Assembly (NCBI RefSeq): GCF_000512695.2 | Contig: NZ_AZRW02000036.1 | Location: 1-62,974, forward strand | Length of the DNA stretch: 62,974 nucleotides | DNA from: Pseudomonas sp. QTF5 | GTDB taxonomy: Bacteria; Pseudomonadota; Gammaproteobacteria; Pseudomonadales; Pseudomonadaceae | Direction: 5' to 3' | Shown: one piece after another, positions 42,020-50,831 of the stretch | Position numbering within the stretch: position 1 is the first letter of the stretch | Layout: the number at the start of each line of letters is the position of its first letter | Notes under the pieces: model-generated | Databases searched by the model: none | Seen by the model: the letters and a program-made list of their open reading frames with translations, nothing else | Told to the model about the DNA's origin: nothing | Translations under genes and position numbers: made by a program

Positions 42020-43416
42020 GCCGCAACCTGCGCCGGAGCCTTGTATCGGATCCATCTAAATAGAAGTAGAGAGAACAGCGCTATAAGTCCAAGCCCTACG
42101 CCACACCATACACCCGCCGCTCCTAGGTCAGTATAAAATGCCAAGAAGAGAGCGAGCGGTAGTCCCACTAGCCAAAAACAAATAATCGAAAGCAACATCG
42201 GAAAGACGGTCTGTTTCAAGCCCCTAAATATACCGAGCAGTACCATTTGACTTCCATCAAAGAAATGGAAGATTCCTAAAATGCAGACAAAAAGGCTAGA
42301 TAGCTTGATAAGCTCGTCATCTCCACCTTCACCGCGAGCAACAAATAGCTGAACAATATCATGGGAAAAAATAATCAGGATAGAAGATATTACAGTGAGT
42401 ACTATCCAGCCGAGCCATAAAGCACTCCATCCGGCGTCACTCGTCCGCCGCGAATACACACCCAAAGGAGAGCAGAGGCTTATTCTCGTAGTAGAAGCTT
42501 GAGAAATGCCATTAGGTATTGTAAATACGACTTGAAGAACTTGCATTGCGATACCATGAGCAGCCAACGCAACGATTCCAAACTTACCCACTATGATTGT
42601 GAGGATGAAGAAAAATAGAGTGTCATTTGCCTGCGTTAAAGAGACCGGAATACCGTTTCTTAAAATAGGCAGCATCAACCACCCTCTCACTACTGTCAAT
42701 TTTATACAGTGCTGCCGCTCCCCGAACTGCGGATTCATTAAGCCTAATATGACCAGCAATATACAAAGCAAAATGTTTGTTAGCGTCGTGGCGATACCTG
42801 CACCGAACAAACCCAAGGGGGGGATCCACAAAAAGCCAAATATTAGAATCAGGTTAGCAACGAAGTTAAAGATCGCTGCTATAATAATTGCGATAACTGT
42901 ATATCGCGCTGATCCCATTATTGATAAAACATTTCTGAGGTGTACAAATAAAATCGCTGGGCCGATGCTCCACATCAGGCTATTCATGTATCTCTGAGCT
43001 TCGAGAGACAAAAGCGGATCCTGGCCAAAAAAAACTAATATTTCTTTCGTAAAATAGAGCATTGCCAAGCATATTAAAAACGCAGCTAGTATGAGCTGAA
43101 TGCAGCTGGTCGATACAGATGCATATTGTTCTTCTTTTGCCTTAGATCCCAATGCATCAGTAATAAACGGGATGGTAGAGATGAGTAGCCCGGAAAATAT
43201 TAAAAACAGAAGATAGTAGAGGCCCTGTGCCAAAGTCGACGCAGCTAACGCCTCGGTACTAATCCATCCAGCCATTATTACGTCCGTAGTCGCAATAATC
43301 ACATGCGCGATATTGCCAGATACAAAGGCTAGCGAGAGCCGGGAACTCTCGCGCATCTCGGATGTATATCTACGGGAAAGCCTCGCGGCACGGTCATATA
43401 TCAGTGATGATGTCAA
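42016..43416 (-). CDS. MATE-family multidrug/toxin exporter
   Basis: A 466-residue protein with about 12 membrane spans. MATE features include VSGNIAHVIIATTDVIMAGWIS at the start of span 1/2, GIPVSLTQANDTLFFFILT and GVWCGVGLGLIALFSLLLF at the end. These antiporters use sodium or protons to export cationic compounds. It overlaps the dioxygenase gene by 23 bases and the Asp-hydroxylase gene by 4. As the only transporter in the island it most likely exports the cluster's product and gives self-protection. Confidence 0.92.
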   Translation of the reverse strand: MTSSLIYDRAARLSRRYTSEMRESSRLSLAFVSGNIAHVIIATTDVIMAGWISTEALAASTLAQGLYYLLFLIFSGLLISTIPFITDALGSKAKEEQYASVSTSCIQLILAAFLICLAMLYFTKEILVFFGQDPLLSLEAQRYMNSLMWSIGPAILFVHLRNVLSIMGSARYTVIAIIIAAIFNFVANLILIFGFLWIPPLGLFGAGIATTLTNILLCILLVILGLMNPQFGERQHCIKLTVVRGWLMLPILRNGIPVSLTQANDTLFFFILTIIVGKFGIVALAAHGIAMQVLQVVFTIPNGISQASTTRISLCSPLGVYSRRTSDAGWSALWLGWIVLTVISSILIIFSHDIVQLFVARGEGGDDELIKLSSLFVCILGIFHFFDGSQMVLLGIFRGLKQTVFPMLLSIICFWLVGLPLALFLAFYTDLGAAGVWCGVGLGLIALFSLLLFRWIRYKAPAQVAA

Positions 43417-44233
43417 GACTGTACTCCCGGTCTAGGTGCTTAGACACATCCTTGGAAATCTGTACTCTTTTCAGCCATCGATCCGTTCCATCGTACTTTG
43501 GCGTAAATTGTGGCCTGCCATGAGCGCACTTATAGTTGTTGATAAACAAAACCTGTGCTTCGTTCATTGATAAGTCAAAGGTTGCTGACTCAACCAGCTT
43601 GATAAAATCCTTAAAATCTAGTTCTTCGTAGTGAGACATTTTGCTGTAGTCAACGTAGACAGGATCATAAATGAAGCTGTAGCCCTCGGTAGGTGATTCT
43701 TGCAACACCGCCGTCTCTAGAGCTGTTGGCTTATATTCGATCGTAGAAGGTCGGTCGGAAAGAATGGTATAACGGCTCTCAGTTAACCTGTGCTTGAGTG
43801 TTGCATCAACAGCTGAAAAATCTGGGCAAGACAGCAAGTTGGGGACTTTATCGTCGTTTCTTACGCATAAAAAACCTAGTACATCTGCCCTATAAGGTAA
43901 AGCGGGGTCTTCAGTATGCAGTTCTAAATGCACAGAACCACTTCCCAACTGCTTATTTCTATCTTGGAAGATTGGGAATATTTCTTGAACAAGCTTACCG
44001 TTCTGCAGGTCGCTATAACCGAAGACATCACCAACATGCCGTGAAAGCTGAAGAAATAAATCATCGTAGTTTGAATGGCAGTCGTCTCTCCAATGTTTCG
44101 GCGTCGGTCGCTGTTGATTGGCTTTAGGAAGGTCTAATATTGTGACGTCAGATGAAAAACTAAAGTCCTCTTTAAATTGAGCGACAATAGATTCCGGGCT
44201 TAATATTGAGTAGTCTAATTTAGTAAATATCAT
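43394..44233 (-). CDS. Clavaminate-synthase/VioC-like Fe(II)/2-oxoglutarate amino acid hydroxylase
   Basis: A 279-residue protein. The iron-binding HxE motif is in HLELHTEDPALPYRADVLGF, whose HTED-x5-YRAD layout is that of VioC, AsnO and clavaminate synthase. The distal histidine and 2-oxoglutarate arginine lie in NYKCAHGRPQFTP and RWLKRVQ. The family hydroxylates the beta carbon of free arginine, asparagine, lysine or others. It overlaps the MATE gene and lies 75 bases after the KamA1 gene. Substrate cannot be read from sequence. Confidence 0.88.
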   Translation of the reverse strand: MIFTKLDYSILSPESIVAQFKEDFSFSSDVTILDLPKANQQRPTPKHWRDDCHSNYDDLFLQLSRHVGDVFGYSDLQNGKLVQEIFPIFQDRNKQLGSGSVHLELHTEDPALPYRADVLGFLCVRNDDKVPNLLSCPDFSAVDATLKHRLTESRYTILSDRPSTIEYKPTALETAVLQESPTEGYSFIYDPVYVDYSKMSHYEELDFKDFIKLVESATFDLSMNEAQVLFINNYKCAHGRPQFTPKYDGTDRWLKRVQISKDVSKHLDREYSLDIITDI

Positions 44234-44308
44234 ATCTGTACCGAAGAAATGGTAAATTATTTAGTTTCAAAGCCACCAGGTAGTGACCCACTCGCGAGTC
44301 AGTTGACC

Positions 44309-45421
44309 TCAAGGGATTTCAAGCGTTTTATGATCATAGCCAAGCACAAAATTCTTAGAGCCAAGTTTATAGAAGTACTGGTTATTCAAAGGAATCTTTC
44401 CAAGTTTAGTGGTGTAAACATACTGTGGGACGCTGAAACCAGTTTCATAACCGTGCAGTTGCTCCATAATCTCAAGGCCCTTTTCTATCGACGTCCTAAA
44501 GTGCGACACGCCTTGAACATTGTCCGCGTGGTATAGGTAATAAGGCCTTACCCTGCCTTTCACCAGCATCCGGTTCAACGTTCTAAGTGTTTCGACGTCG
44601 TCGTTCACACCACGCAACAGCACTGTCTGGTTTTGCACCGGTATACCGTGGGAAAGAAGTTTATCTATCGCGCTTAAGGCCTCAGGAGTAACTTCCACGG
44701 GATGATTGAAATGGGTGCTAAACCAGATTGATTTGAATTCGGACAACATCTTACAAAAATCATCTGTTATCCGCTGCGGAAGAAAAACCGGGTACCGTGA
44801 GCCAATGCGTACAAAATCTACGTGGGGGATCGCATTGAGCCTAGAGATAATGCTATGCAAAAGCTTATCGGAAAGAATTAGCGGGTCGCCTCCAGTAAGT
44901 AATACGTCGCTGATGTTTTTGTTGTTTGCGATGTACTCTATGTCTTGATCATATGAGTCGGGAAGCTCTTTGTTGTAATAACTGCCTGACTTATCAGTTG
45001 TGTGAAACTTTCTAGTGCAGTGTCTGCAATAAACTGGGCAAGTATCCGACACTAGGAATATGACTCGGTTTGGATACTTATGTACGACGCGTCTGGTTTT
45101 CATATAAACCATATCACCCACCGGATCTACATCCTCCTGCTGATTACTCTCATCAACTTCTTTTGGATGGGGTATGCTTTGCAGCCGAATCGGACAATTC
45201 TCATTGGTCTCGTCCATCAGTGATGCATAATATGGAGTAATCATCCACTTATACTGGCTCTCTGTTTGCTCAATGCCCTTCAATTCTGTATCACTGAGAG
45301 TTACCCAGGCTTCCAGCTGAGCCTTGGTGCGAATGGCATTCTTCATTTGAAATTTGTGGTCGCCCCATTGGTCGGAAGACAGTAAATCCTGTTTACTCAA
45401 AGTGTCCTTTGCAATAATCAT
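44309..45421 (-). CDS. KamA-family radical SAM aminomutase 1 of the island
   Basis: A 370-residue protein close to lysine 2,3-aminomutase. The cluster motif CPVYCRHC and SDVLLTGGDPLILSD are clear; the PLP lysine is in KLGKIPL. YYLYHADNVQGVSHFRT keeps the aspartate that faces the substrate amino group in the clostridial enzyme (D293), but the second one (D330, in VDAPGGGGK) is replaced, the segment reading VYTTKLGK. Substrate may thus differ from lysine. It follows the AsnB-like gene by five bases. Confidence 0.9.
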   Translation of the reverse strand: MIIAKDTLSKQDLLSSDQWGDHKFQMKNAIRTKAQLEAWVTLSDTELKGIEQTESQYKWMITPYYASLMDETNENCPIRLQSIPHPKEVDESNQQEDVDPVGDMVYMKTRRVVHKYPNRVIFLVSDTCPVYCRHCTRKFHTTDKSGSYYNKELPDSYDQDIEYIANNKNISDVLLTGGDPLILSDKLLHSIISRLNAIPHVDFVRIGSRYPVFLPQRITDDFCKMLSEFKSIWFSTHFNHPVEVTPEALSAIDKLLSHGIPVQNQTVLLRGVNDDVETLRTLNRMLVKGRVRPYYLYHADNVQGVSHFRTSIEKGLEIMEQLHGYETGFSVPQYVYTTKLGKIPLNNQYFYKLGSKNFVLGYDHKTLEIP

Positions 45422-45426
45422 TTTTA

Positions 45427-46989
45427 TTATCCTTCGCTGGTAGGGGAACTGACGAGGTTTTTATCAATGTCTTTAGTTTTCGAGGTCGTCCATCCGCCGC
45501 TATGATAGTCGAGACCTTGTACCTTATATCGATTGTCTGGAAGCTCAAAGCCGAATTCTTGGAATATCAAAGCAGCATTATTAATTGCATTATCTTCTAA
45601 TGGAAAAGGCTTGCTATCCAGGCTCTCATTTATTGATTGAAGTACGTCAAAGATCAGTCCGCCTATACCTGACCCTTCAGACATCCTCATTTTTGGTCGC
45701 CAAGTGATATAATCTGGTAATTCGAGGGAAAAAGCGTCCCTCAGTAGAACTTTTGTAAAATCATCTCTTACATGGAACTCCATCGGTGCCGATATTATAA
45801 AATCGAAAAGATCGTTGTCGAGAAACGGTACACGGCATTCCACTGTATTGAACATGCTCATTCTATCCACACGCTGTAGATCAGTTCGATACAAGTTCTT
45901 AACTTTATGTAGCTGAAGCGCACGACGGTCACTTGCCCCTTGAAAAAAGTCGTAACCAGCGAATAGCTCATCACTTCCATCTCCAGATAGAGCTATACGA
46001 ATCCCGTCTTCTTTCATTCGAGAGAAAGCAAAATGTATAGTTAATGCATCAGTTATATCTACGGGTTCAAATTGTTCAGATACATATATGCTGGTTCTAA
46101 TAGACTGCATCAGATCTACACGATCAACATCAGAAATAACTATCTTAATGCCAAGTTCTTTGCATAATCTCTGCGCGAATACTACATCAGCTGAGCCAGT
46201 CACTCCGACCGTGTAGGCGGTGACGTTCTTATGGTATAGGTTAGCAAGATAAAGAATTATTGCGCTATCTAGCCCGCCAGAGAAAACTACGCCTATCGGA
46301 AGATCAGTATTGACTTGACGCTTTACCGAGAGGTGCAGTAGCTCATTGCATTTATTTACCGTAGACTTGTAATCTAGTCGCGGCCATATGCTTTCGCTAA
46401 TTAAATAATATGCGTTCTGTCGACCGTCCACCCAATAATGTCCAGGGAGGATTTCTTGCGTCTTGTTGGTCAACCCAATTAGTGCTTTCAGTTCCGATGC
46501 GAAATAGAGGACAGTTCCTTCTTGAGTCAGGTATAGAGGCTTTACGCCCAGCCGATCCCTCGCAGCGAAAACAGTATTGTCTCCCGGTGAGTAGATAATA
46601 AACGCGAATATACCATTGAGTCGGGTCAGACAAGATTCCCCCCAGTGAGCATATGCCCTAAGAACTAGCTCGGTATCTGAACAGCCTAAAAACTTTACTC
46701 CGTGTGATAATAAAATTAATCGCAACTCATTCAAGTTGTAAATTTCACCATTAAATATAATTGCGCGACCAGAAATGTTATCTATGAACGGCTGGTTGTT
46801 GTCCTCTCTCTCCACGATAGGCAAGCGATTGGTACCAATAGCAGCATGAGAAAATATAAAACGCTCTCCAAAGCTTTCAGCAGCGCCTCTATGGGAGATT
46901 CTCCCCAACATTTTTAGTAAAGTAGCCTCAAAGTCGCGCTTTTCATTAGAGCGGGTAGAAGTCTCAAATATTGCAGCTATCCCGCACAT
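45427..46989 (-). CDS. Asparagine-synthase-like glutamine amidotransferase
   Basis: A 520-residue AsnB-type protein. MCGIAAIFET has the N-terminal nucleophile Cys2, and SHRGAAES and FNGEIYNLNEL complete the glutaminase half. The synthetase half has the PP-loop SGGLDSA (about 235) and GDGSDELFAGYDFF. Since Cys2 is kept, it probably transfers ammonia from glutamine to an adenylated carboxylate and so makes an amide, unlike beta-lactam synthetases, which lost it. Its ATG follows the ATP-grasp stop directly (TAGATG). Length is shorter than E. coli AsnB (about 554). Confidence 0.9.
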   Translation of the reverse strand: MCGIAAIFETSTRSNEKRDFEATLLKMLGRISHRGAAESFGERFIFSHAAIGTNRLPIVEREDNNQPFIDNISGRAIIFNGEIYNLNELRLILLSHGVKFLGCSDTELVLRAYAHWGESCLTRLNGIFAFIIYSPGDNTVFAARDRLGVKPLYLTQEGTVLYFASELKALIGLTNKTQEILPGHYWVDGRQNAYYLISESIWPRLDYKSTVNKCNELLHLSVKRQVNTDLPIGVVFSGGLDSAIILYLANLYHKNVTAYTVGVTGSADVVFAQRLCKELGIKIVISDVDRVDLMQSIRTSIYVSEQFEPVDITDALTIHFAFSRMKEDGIRIALSGDGSDELFAGYDFFQGASDRRALQLHKVKNLYRTDLQRVDRMSMFNTVECRVPFLDNDLFDFIISAPMEFHVRDDFTKVLLRDAFSLELPDYITWRPKMRMSEGSGIGGLIFDVLQSINESLDSKPFPLEDNAINNAALIFQEFGFELPDNRYKVQGLDYHSGGWTTSKTKDIDKNLVSSPTSEG

Positions 46990-48381
46990 CTAGCACTGCT
47001 CCAGTATTTTGTCTTCGGGATATTCAGATGTTTCGACTTTAATGTTTCTCTCATACTCTTTATGGACGTGAAGTATCTCGTCTATAGTCGTTGCCCTCAC
47101 CCACATTTTTGCGATATAAGCTTCTTCGTTCTCTACATCGAAGAATCCATCTTTGTGGCCGTTAGTAGTAGGCAGTACCTGCGATAAAATCTCACACGCA
47201 GAATCAATTTCTGGAAGCTTTATAGCTTTGATGTAGCCTGAGCGAGTTGGATAGAATAGAAGCATCGCGTAGACGGCGTCCTCCGGCAATATCGGAAGGT
47301 CTTCCGCCAAATGGCGCCCTATGGTTACTGGCTTATTTGTTATGAAATTGACGTTTAAGGCATACGCATCACATGAGCACAGATCCTTAAGTGCTTCGTC
47401 CACGAAGAACCCGCCCAGCCTCGGGTTTACCTCAATCACTTGGGGGCCGTTTTTGGATAATTTGAACTCAACGTGTAAAAATCCGTTCTTTACCTTCAGT
47501 GCTTTTATAGAATTGCTAATAGTTGATACGATCACCGATATCTGGTCGTTAGAAAAGCTTTGCGGTGGTGTAACTATGACCTTTTCTAAAACCGTACTGG
47601 AGGTGTTGCTTGTTATCATCTTTTCAAATATCAACATCGGGTGAATGCTCCCGTCGATAACCAAGCATTCTAAAGAACCTTCAGGCCCCTCAATGAATTC
47701 TTCAATTAACACGGAAACGCCCGGCGTATATAGCACAGGGCCTGCTTCTGGAGAACTAAGCCATTTTTCAGCTCCCGAGAAAGAATAGGCTCCAGGCACG
47801 TCAGGAAATCTTTGTATGAAGTGATTATATGCTTTTTCAAAACTCTTTCGGTCATCACATATCGAGACAAACGCCGAGCCGCCCCCGTATACCGGCTTCA
47901 TCACTACGGGAAATATAAGATCATTTATAGTTTCGAAATCTCCATTGAAGAGCCTGAAATTTACCGACCTAACACCCTTTATATTGCGAAGTTGCGAACG
48001 TATTAAGTACTTATTGTTACAATTCTCTAGCGGCTCGGCGCTGTAATATTCAAGCCCGCATTGCCTAGCGATATCTTCAACTACATGGTTAGCGTCCCCA
48101 CGCGGTGTGACATGCGCTGGGTAGCAAAACAGTCCTTTCACACTATATGTTCGGCTTAAACGTTCTACTGCGCAGAGTACTTCGCCAGTTTCAATACTAT
48201 CTACCAAGACAACTTCATCACTTTCATCGCTAGCCTCCCTAATATTTTTGCTATCTTTTGCGATTATTGTTAAGCATCTGATACCTTCTTTTGCTGCGGC
48301 TTGAAAGTGCAATTTTCTATACAAATATAGTGAGGTTGATAGATAGTCGTTATCTATGAAAATTAATATTTCTGGCTTCAT
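46990..48381 (-). CDS. ATP-grasp ligase, first gene of the island cluster
   Basis: About 463 residues from ATG 48381 (MKPEILIFIDNDYL); the frame is open to 48453 and the ribosome site is weak, so the start is uncertain. The ATP-grasp fold is seen as FPVVMKPVYGGGSAFVSI, VLIEEFIEGPEGSLECLV and the magnesium site HVEFKLSKNGPQVIEVNPRLGG. Such enzymes join an amino acid carboxylate to an amine through an acyl phosphate, as in BacD or carnosine synthase. It is the most upstream gene and probably forms the product's amide bond. Confidence 0.88.
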   Translation of the reverse strand: MKPEILIFIDNDYLSTSLYLYRKLHFQAAAKEGIRCLTIIAKDSKNIREASDESDEVVLVDSIETGEVLCAVERLSRTYSVKGLFCYPAHVTPRGDANHVVEDIARQCGLEYYSAEPLENCNNKYLIRSQLRNIKGVRSVNFRLFNGDFETINDLIFPVVMKPVYGGGSAFVSICDDRKSFEKAYNHFIQRFPDVPGAYSFSGAEKWLSSPEAGPVLYTPGVSVLIEEFIEGPEGSLECLVIDGSIHPMLIFEKMITSNTSSTVLEKVIVTPPQSFSNDQISVIVSTISNSIKALKVKNGFLHVEFKLSKNGPQVIEVNPRLGGFFVDEALKDLCSCDAYALNVNFITNKPVTIGRHLAEDLPILPEDAVYAMLLFYPTRSGYIKAIKLPEIDSACEILSQVLPTTNGHKDGFFDVENEEAYIAKMWVRATTIDEILHVHKEYERNIKVETSEYPEDKILEQC

Positions 48382-48975
48382 ATATAGGTCCATGATCATT
48401 TTCGTTGTTGTAAAATGAGATAGCGAGCATTGTATGCACTGTTTGTCACACACGCATGATCAGTGGAGATCTTTTGGGAATGGCATAACTTTCTGCGCAC
48501 CACGTAATTGTTAGCCGTTATCCTATGTAAACTCCCACGACGAAGTTGCACGCTGAATCCTCCTGCCATTACGAGGCTGGCTGCCCGCAGTTGCCACACG
48601 GTAGATAGCTGTGGGCGGATGAGCGTTGGCGTAAGCCTGTTGTTGCTCAATAATCCTCAAGACGTCTTTGTTCGCACCTTCAAGTTACTGCGAGAAAAGG
48701 TAATCTTCTTGGCTGCGAAGAAAATCAGGGGAGGCTTCATTGGTGTACAAAGGGGAGAGGGGAGCATTCATTTACAGACTCCTAAACTGTGAAGGGGTGT
48801 CCATGAATGATGCGGTACAAACTAAGTAATTCGTACCGCCGAATTCACAGTCACAGGAAGGAAAAGGAAACTTCGTAGTAATGGACACTAAAAATCCTAC
48901 AGAAATTTCTGCTCGATAAGGCGCAAGACAATTTCAATCAAGCTTTCACAGTCCGTTGATCTTCCCTCGGACAGC
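48382..48975. other. Right end of the island, non-coding
   Basis: About 590 bases without a recognisable gene. They hold the upstream region of the island operon. A nested inverted repeat stands at 48787-48850: outer CTGTGAA/TTCACAG and inner GCGGTAC/GTACCGC (48812-48839). A short plus frame at 48508-48792 has no family match. No transposase, integrase or tRNA gene was seen. Confidence 0.6.
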
Positions 48976-49143
48976 GCTCCATGGCGCAAGCACTTGAACC
49001 TTACACAGGATGAAGTGGCCAAACGGATGGGTGTCTCTCAGCCGGAATTTGCCCAGCAAGAGACCGTCTCAAAGCCTCGGAAGGCCACTCGCGAAAAAAT
49101 AGCAGCGGCGTTTGGTATTACCGCTAATCAACTTGAGCTTTAG
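48976..49143 (+). pseudogene. 3' fragment of an XRE antitoxin, right flank
   Basis: In frame, PWRKHLNLTQDEVAKRMG, then SQPEFAQQETVSKPRK and AAFGITANQLEL followed by stop. It matches the last 55 codons of the antitoxin at 36552-36875, but the DNA is clearly more diverged (many third-base changes) than the DUF3010 copy beside it. The toxin and the N-terminal part of the antitoxin are missing. It is the right counterpart of the duplicated flank. Confidence 0.88.
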
Positions 49144-49161
49144 GCTGTGAAAGGGATCGAC

Positions 49162-49578
49162 ATGAAAATCTGCGGCATCGAAATCAAAGGCAGCGAAGCG
49201 ATCATCGCCGTGGCCTCGCTCGACGGTCAGGCCCTGAGCCACGTCGCCCTCGCCACCAAGAAGATCGCCCTCGACGATGACGACGAAGCCGCCAATGTCA
49301 AAGTCTTTGCCGCTCAGGTGGCGTCGTTTGTTCGTGAGAATTCCATCGATCGCATCGCGATCAAGAAGCGCAGCAAGAAAGGCGAATTCGCCGGCGGGCC
49401 GACTACGTTCAAGATCGAGGGGATTTTCCAGCTGCTGGGAAATTGTGAGGTGACGCTGCTGTCGCCGCAGACCATCAATGCGCAGAACAAGAAGTTCGAT
49501 TTTGCACTGCCGGATACGCTGAACAAGTATCAGCATGAGGCTTACAAGGCCGCGTGTTCGGCGTTGATGAAGAAGTAA
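49162..49578 (+). CDS. DUF3010 family protein, copy 2
   Basis: A 138-residue protein nearly identical to copy 1 at 36908-37324. Differences seen are QVLSHVALN/QALSHVALA, DEDDEA/DDDDEA, FSLPD/FALPD and QHDAY/QHEAY. The start at 49162 matches copy 1; an ATG five codons earlier is also open. The function is unknown. With the antitoxin fragment and cdhR it forms the right flank of the island, and probably the original chromosomal order. Confidence 0.88.
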   Translation: MKICGIEIKGSEAIIAVASLDGQALSHVALATKKIALDDDDEAANVKVFAAQVASFVRENSIDRIAIKKRSKKGEFAGGPTTFKIEGIFQLLGNCEVTLLSPQTINAQNKKFDFALPDTLNKYQHEAYKAACSALMKK

Positions 49579-49593
49579 CATTCCTCCACTGAT

Positions 49594-49680
49594 CGAAGCG
49601 GACGCTCTGCGTGGGATCACATCTCGAAGCGGACGCAGAGCGTCCATGGCGGCATTCCCACGCAGAGCGTGGGAACGATC
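49594..49680. repeat. Palindromic repeat group between DUF3010 and cdhR
   Basis: GAAGCGGACGCTCTGCGTGGGA, a second GAAGCGGACGCAGAGCGTCC and CCCACGCAGAGCGTGGGAACGATC form overlapping inverted repeats between convergent genes. The last is the class found at 12903 and 53893. Confidence 0.75.
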
Positions 49681-50623
49681 ATGCCTGGGCGGGGCGGCGG
49701 TCTTCACGCGGGCACCGCTCGAATCTCGCCCGATAACTTCGGGTGAAATACGACGGCGATTCAAACCCGCACGCGATGCTCACCTCCAACACACTCATGT
49801 TCGTCTGACGCAGCAACTGCCGCGCCTTCTCCAGCCTTAACCGTAGATAGAAATTGCTCGGTGTGTCGTTCAGGTGCAGGCGAAACAGGCGTTCCAGCTG
49901 ACGCCGAGTCACTTTGATCGATTCCGCCAGCGCCAGGGTACTCAGCGGCGGTTCGCTGTGCTGTTCCATCTCTCCGATCACCTGCACCAGTTTCTTGTTG
50001 CTGATGCCATAGCGCGTGGCGACTTCCATGCGCTGGTGGTCTTTGCGCGGGCGGATGCGCCCGAGTACGAATTGTTCGCTGACCTGGATCGCCAGTTCCG
50101 GGCCGTGGGCCTGACCGATGAGGTCGAGCATCAGGTCGATAGAAGCCGTGCCGCCGGCAGAGGTGATGCGCCGACGGTCGATCTCGAACAGTTCCTGAGT
50201 GACGCTGAGCTGCGGATAAGACTCCTTGAAGGCGTCGATGGCTTCCCAGTGCAGGGTCAGGCGATGGCCGTCGAGCAGGCCGGCTTCGGCGAGGATAAAA
50301 CTGCCGGTGTCGATGGCGCCGAGGGTCACGCCTTCGTTATCCAACCGACGCAACCAGTGCTCCAGTGCCGGAGTGGTGAACTTCAGCGGTTCGAAACCGG
50401 CGACCACCAGCAAGGTCGCGCCTTTCTTCAGGGGTTCCAGCGCTGCATCGGCATTGACCGACATGCCGTTGCTGGCCAACACCGCCCCGCCATCAGCGCT
50501 CAACACATGCCAGCGGTACAGCTCACCGCGAAAGCGATTGGCGACCCGCAGCGGCTCGATCGCCGAGATAAAACCGATCGCCGAAAAACCCGGCATCAAC
50601 AAGAAGTAGAAATCCTGGGACAT
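49679..50623 (-). CDS. cdhR: GlxA-type AraC-family regulator of carnitine catabolism
   Basis: A 314-residue regulator. The N-terminal DJ-1/GATase-like domain (MSQDFYFLLMPGFSAIGFIS, then RVANRFRGELYRWHVLS) precedes a C-terminal AraC HTH (LALAESIKVTRRQLERLFRLH and CGFESPSYFTRSYRARFERCP). Start 50623 is the family N-terminus. It is divergent from caiX by 208 bases, as cdhR is in P. aeruginosa, where it activates the carnitine operon. Its last 60 codons are duplicated at 37515-37697. Confidence 0.9.
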   Translation of the reverse strand: MSQDFYFLLMPGFSAIGFISAIEPLRVANRFRGELYRWHVLSADGGAVLASNGMSVNADAALEPLKKGATLLVVAGFEPLKFTTPALEHWLRRLDNEGVTLGAIDTGSFILAEAGLLDGHRLTLHWEAIDAFKESYPQLSVTQELFEIDRRRITSAGGTASIDLMLDLIGQAHGPELAIQVSEQFVLGRIRPRKDHQRMEVATRYGISNKKLVQVIGEMEQHSEPPLSTLALAESIKVTRRQLERLFRLHLNDTPSNFYLRLRLEKARQLLRQTNMSVLEVSIACGFESPSYFTRSYRARFERCPREDRRPAQA

Positions 50624-50831
50624 GGAGCGCACTCGATGGCAGGTAGCGAGAGGGCGGGAAGCGTGTGGACGTTGATACGCCACTTGCCGGCGGCATTCAA
50701 GCGCGCAGGTCGCTGCAGTGCAAGAGCTGGTCGCCGCAGTGCGTTTTCATCGGTGCTTTGCTGCGTAACTTGGCATCACCGGCACACAAAGATGCCGGGC
50801 CCCACAATAACGACCTGCCGAGGAACCCGAG

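Noticed and set aside
48508..48792. 94-codon plus-strand frame at the right end of the island
   Set aside because: No ribosome site and no family similarity; composition does not differ from non-coding neighbours.
48787..48850. Insertion sequence end or attC-like site
   Set aside because: The nested inverted repeats have no adjacent transposase or integrase gene and no target-site duplication that I could find.
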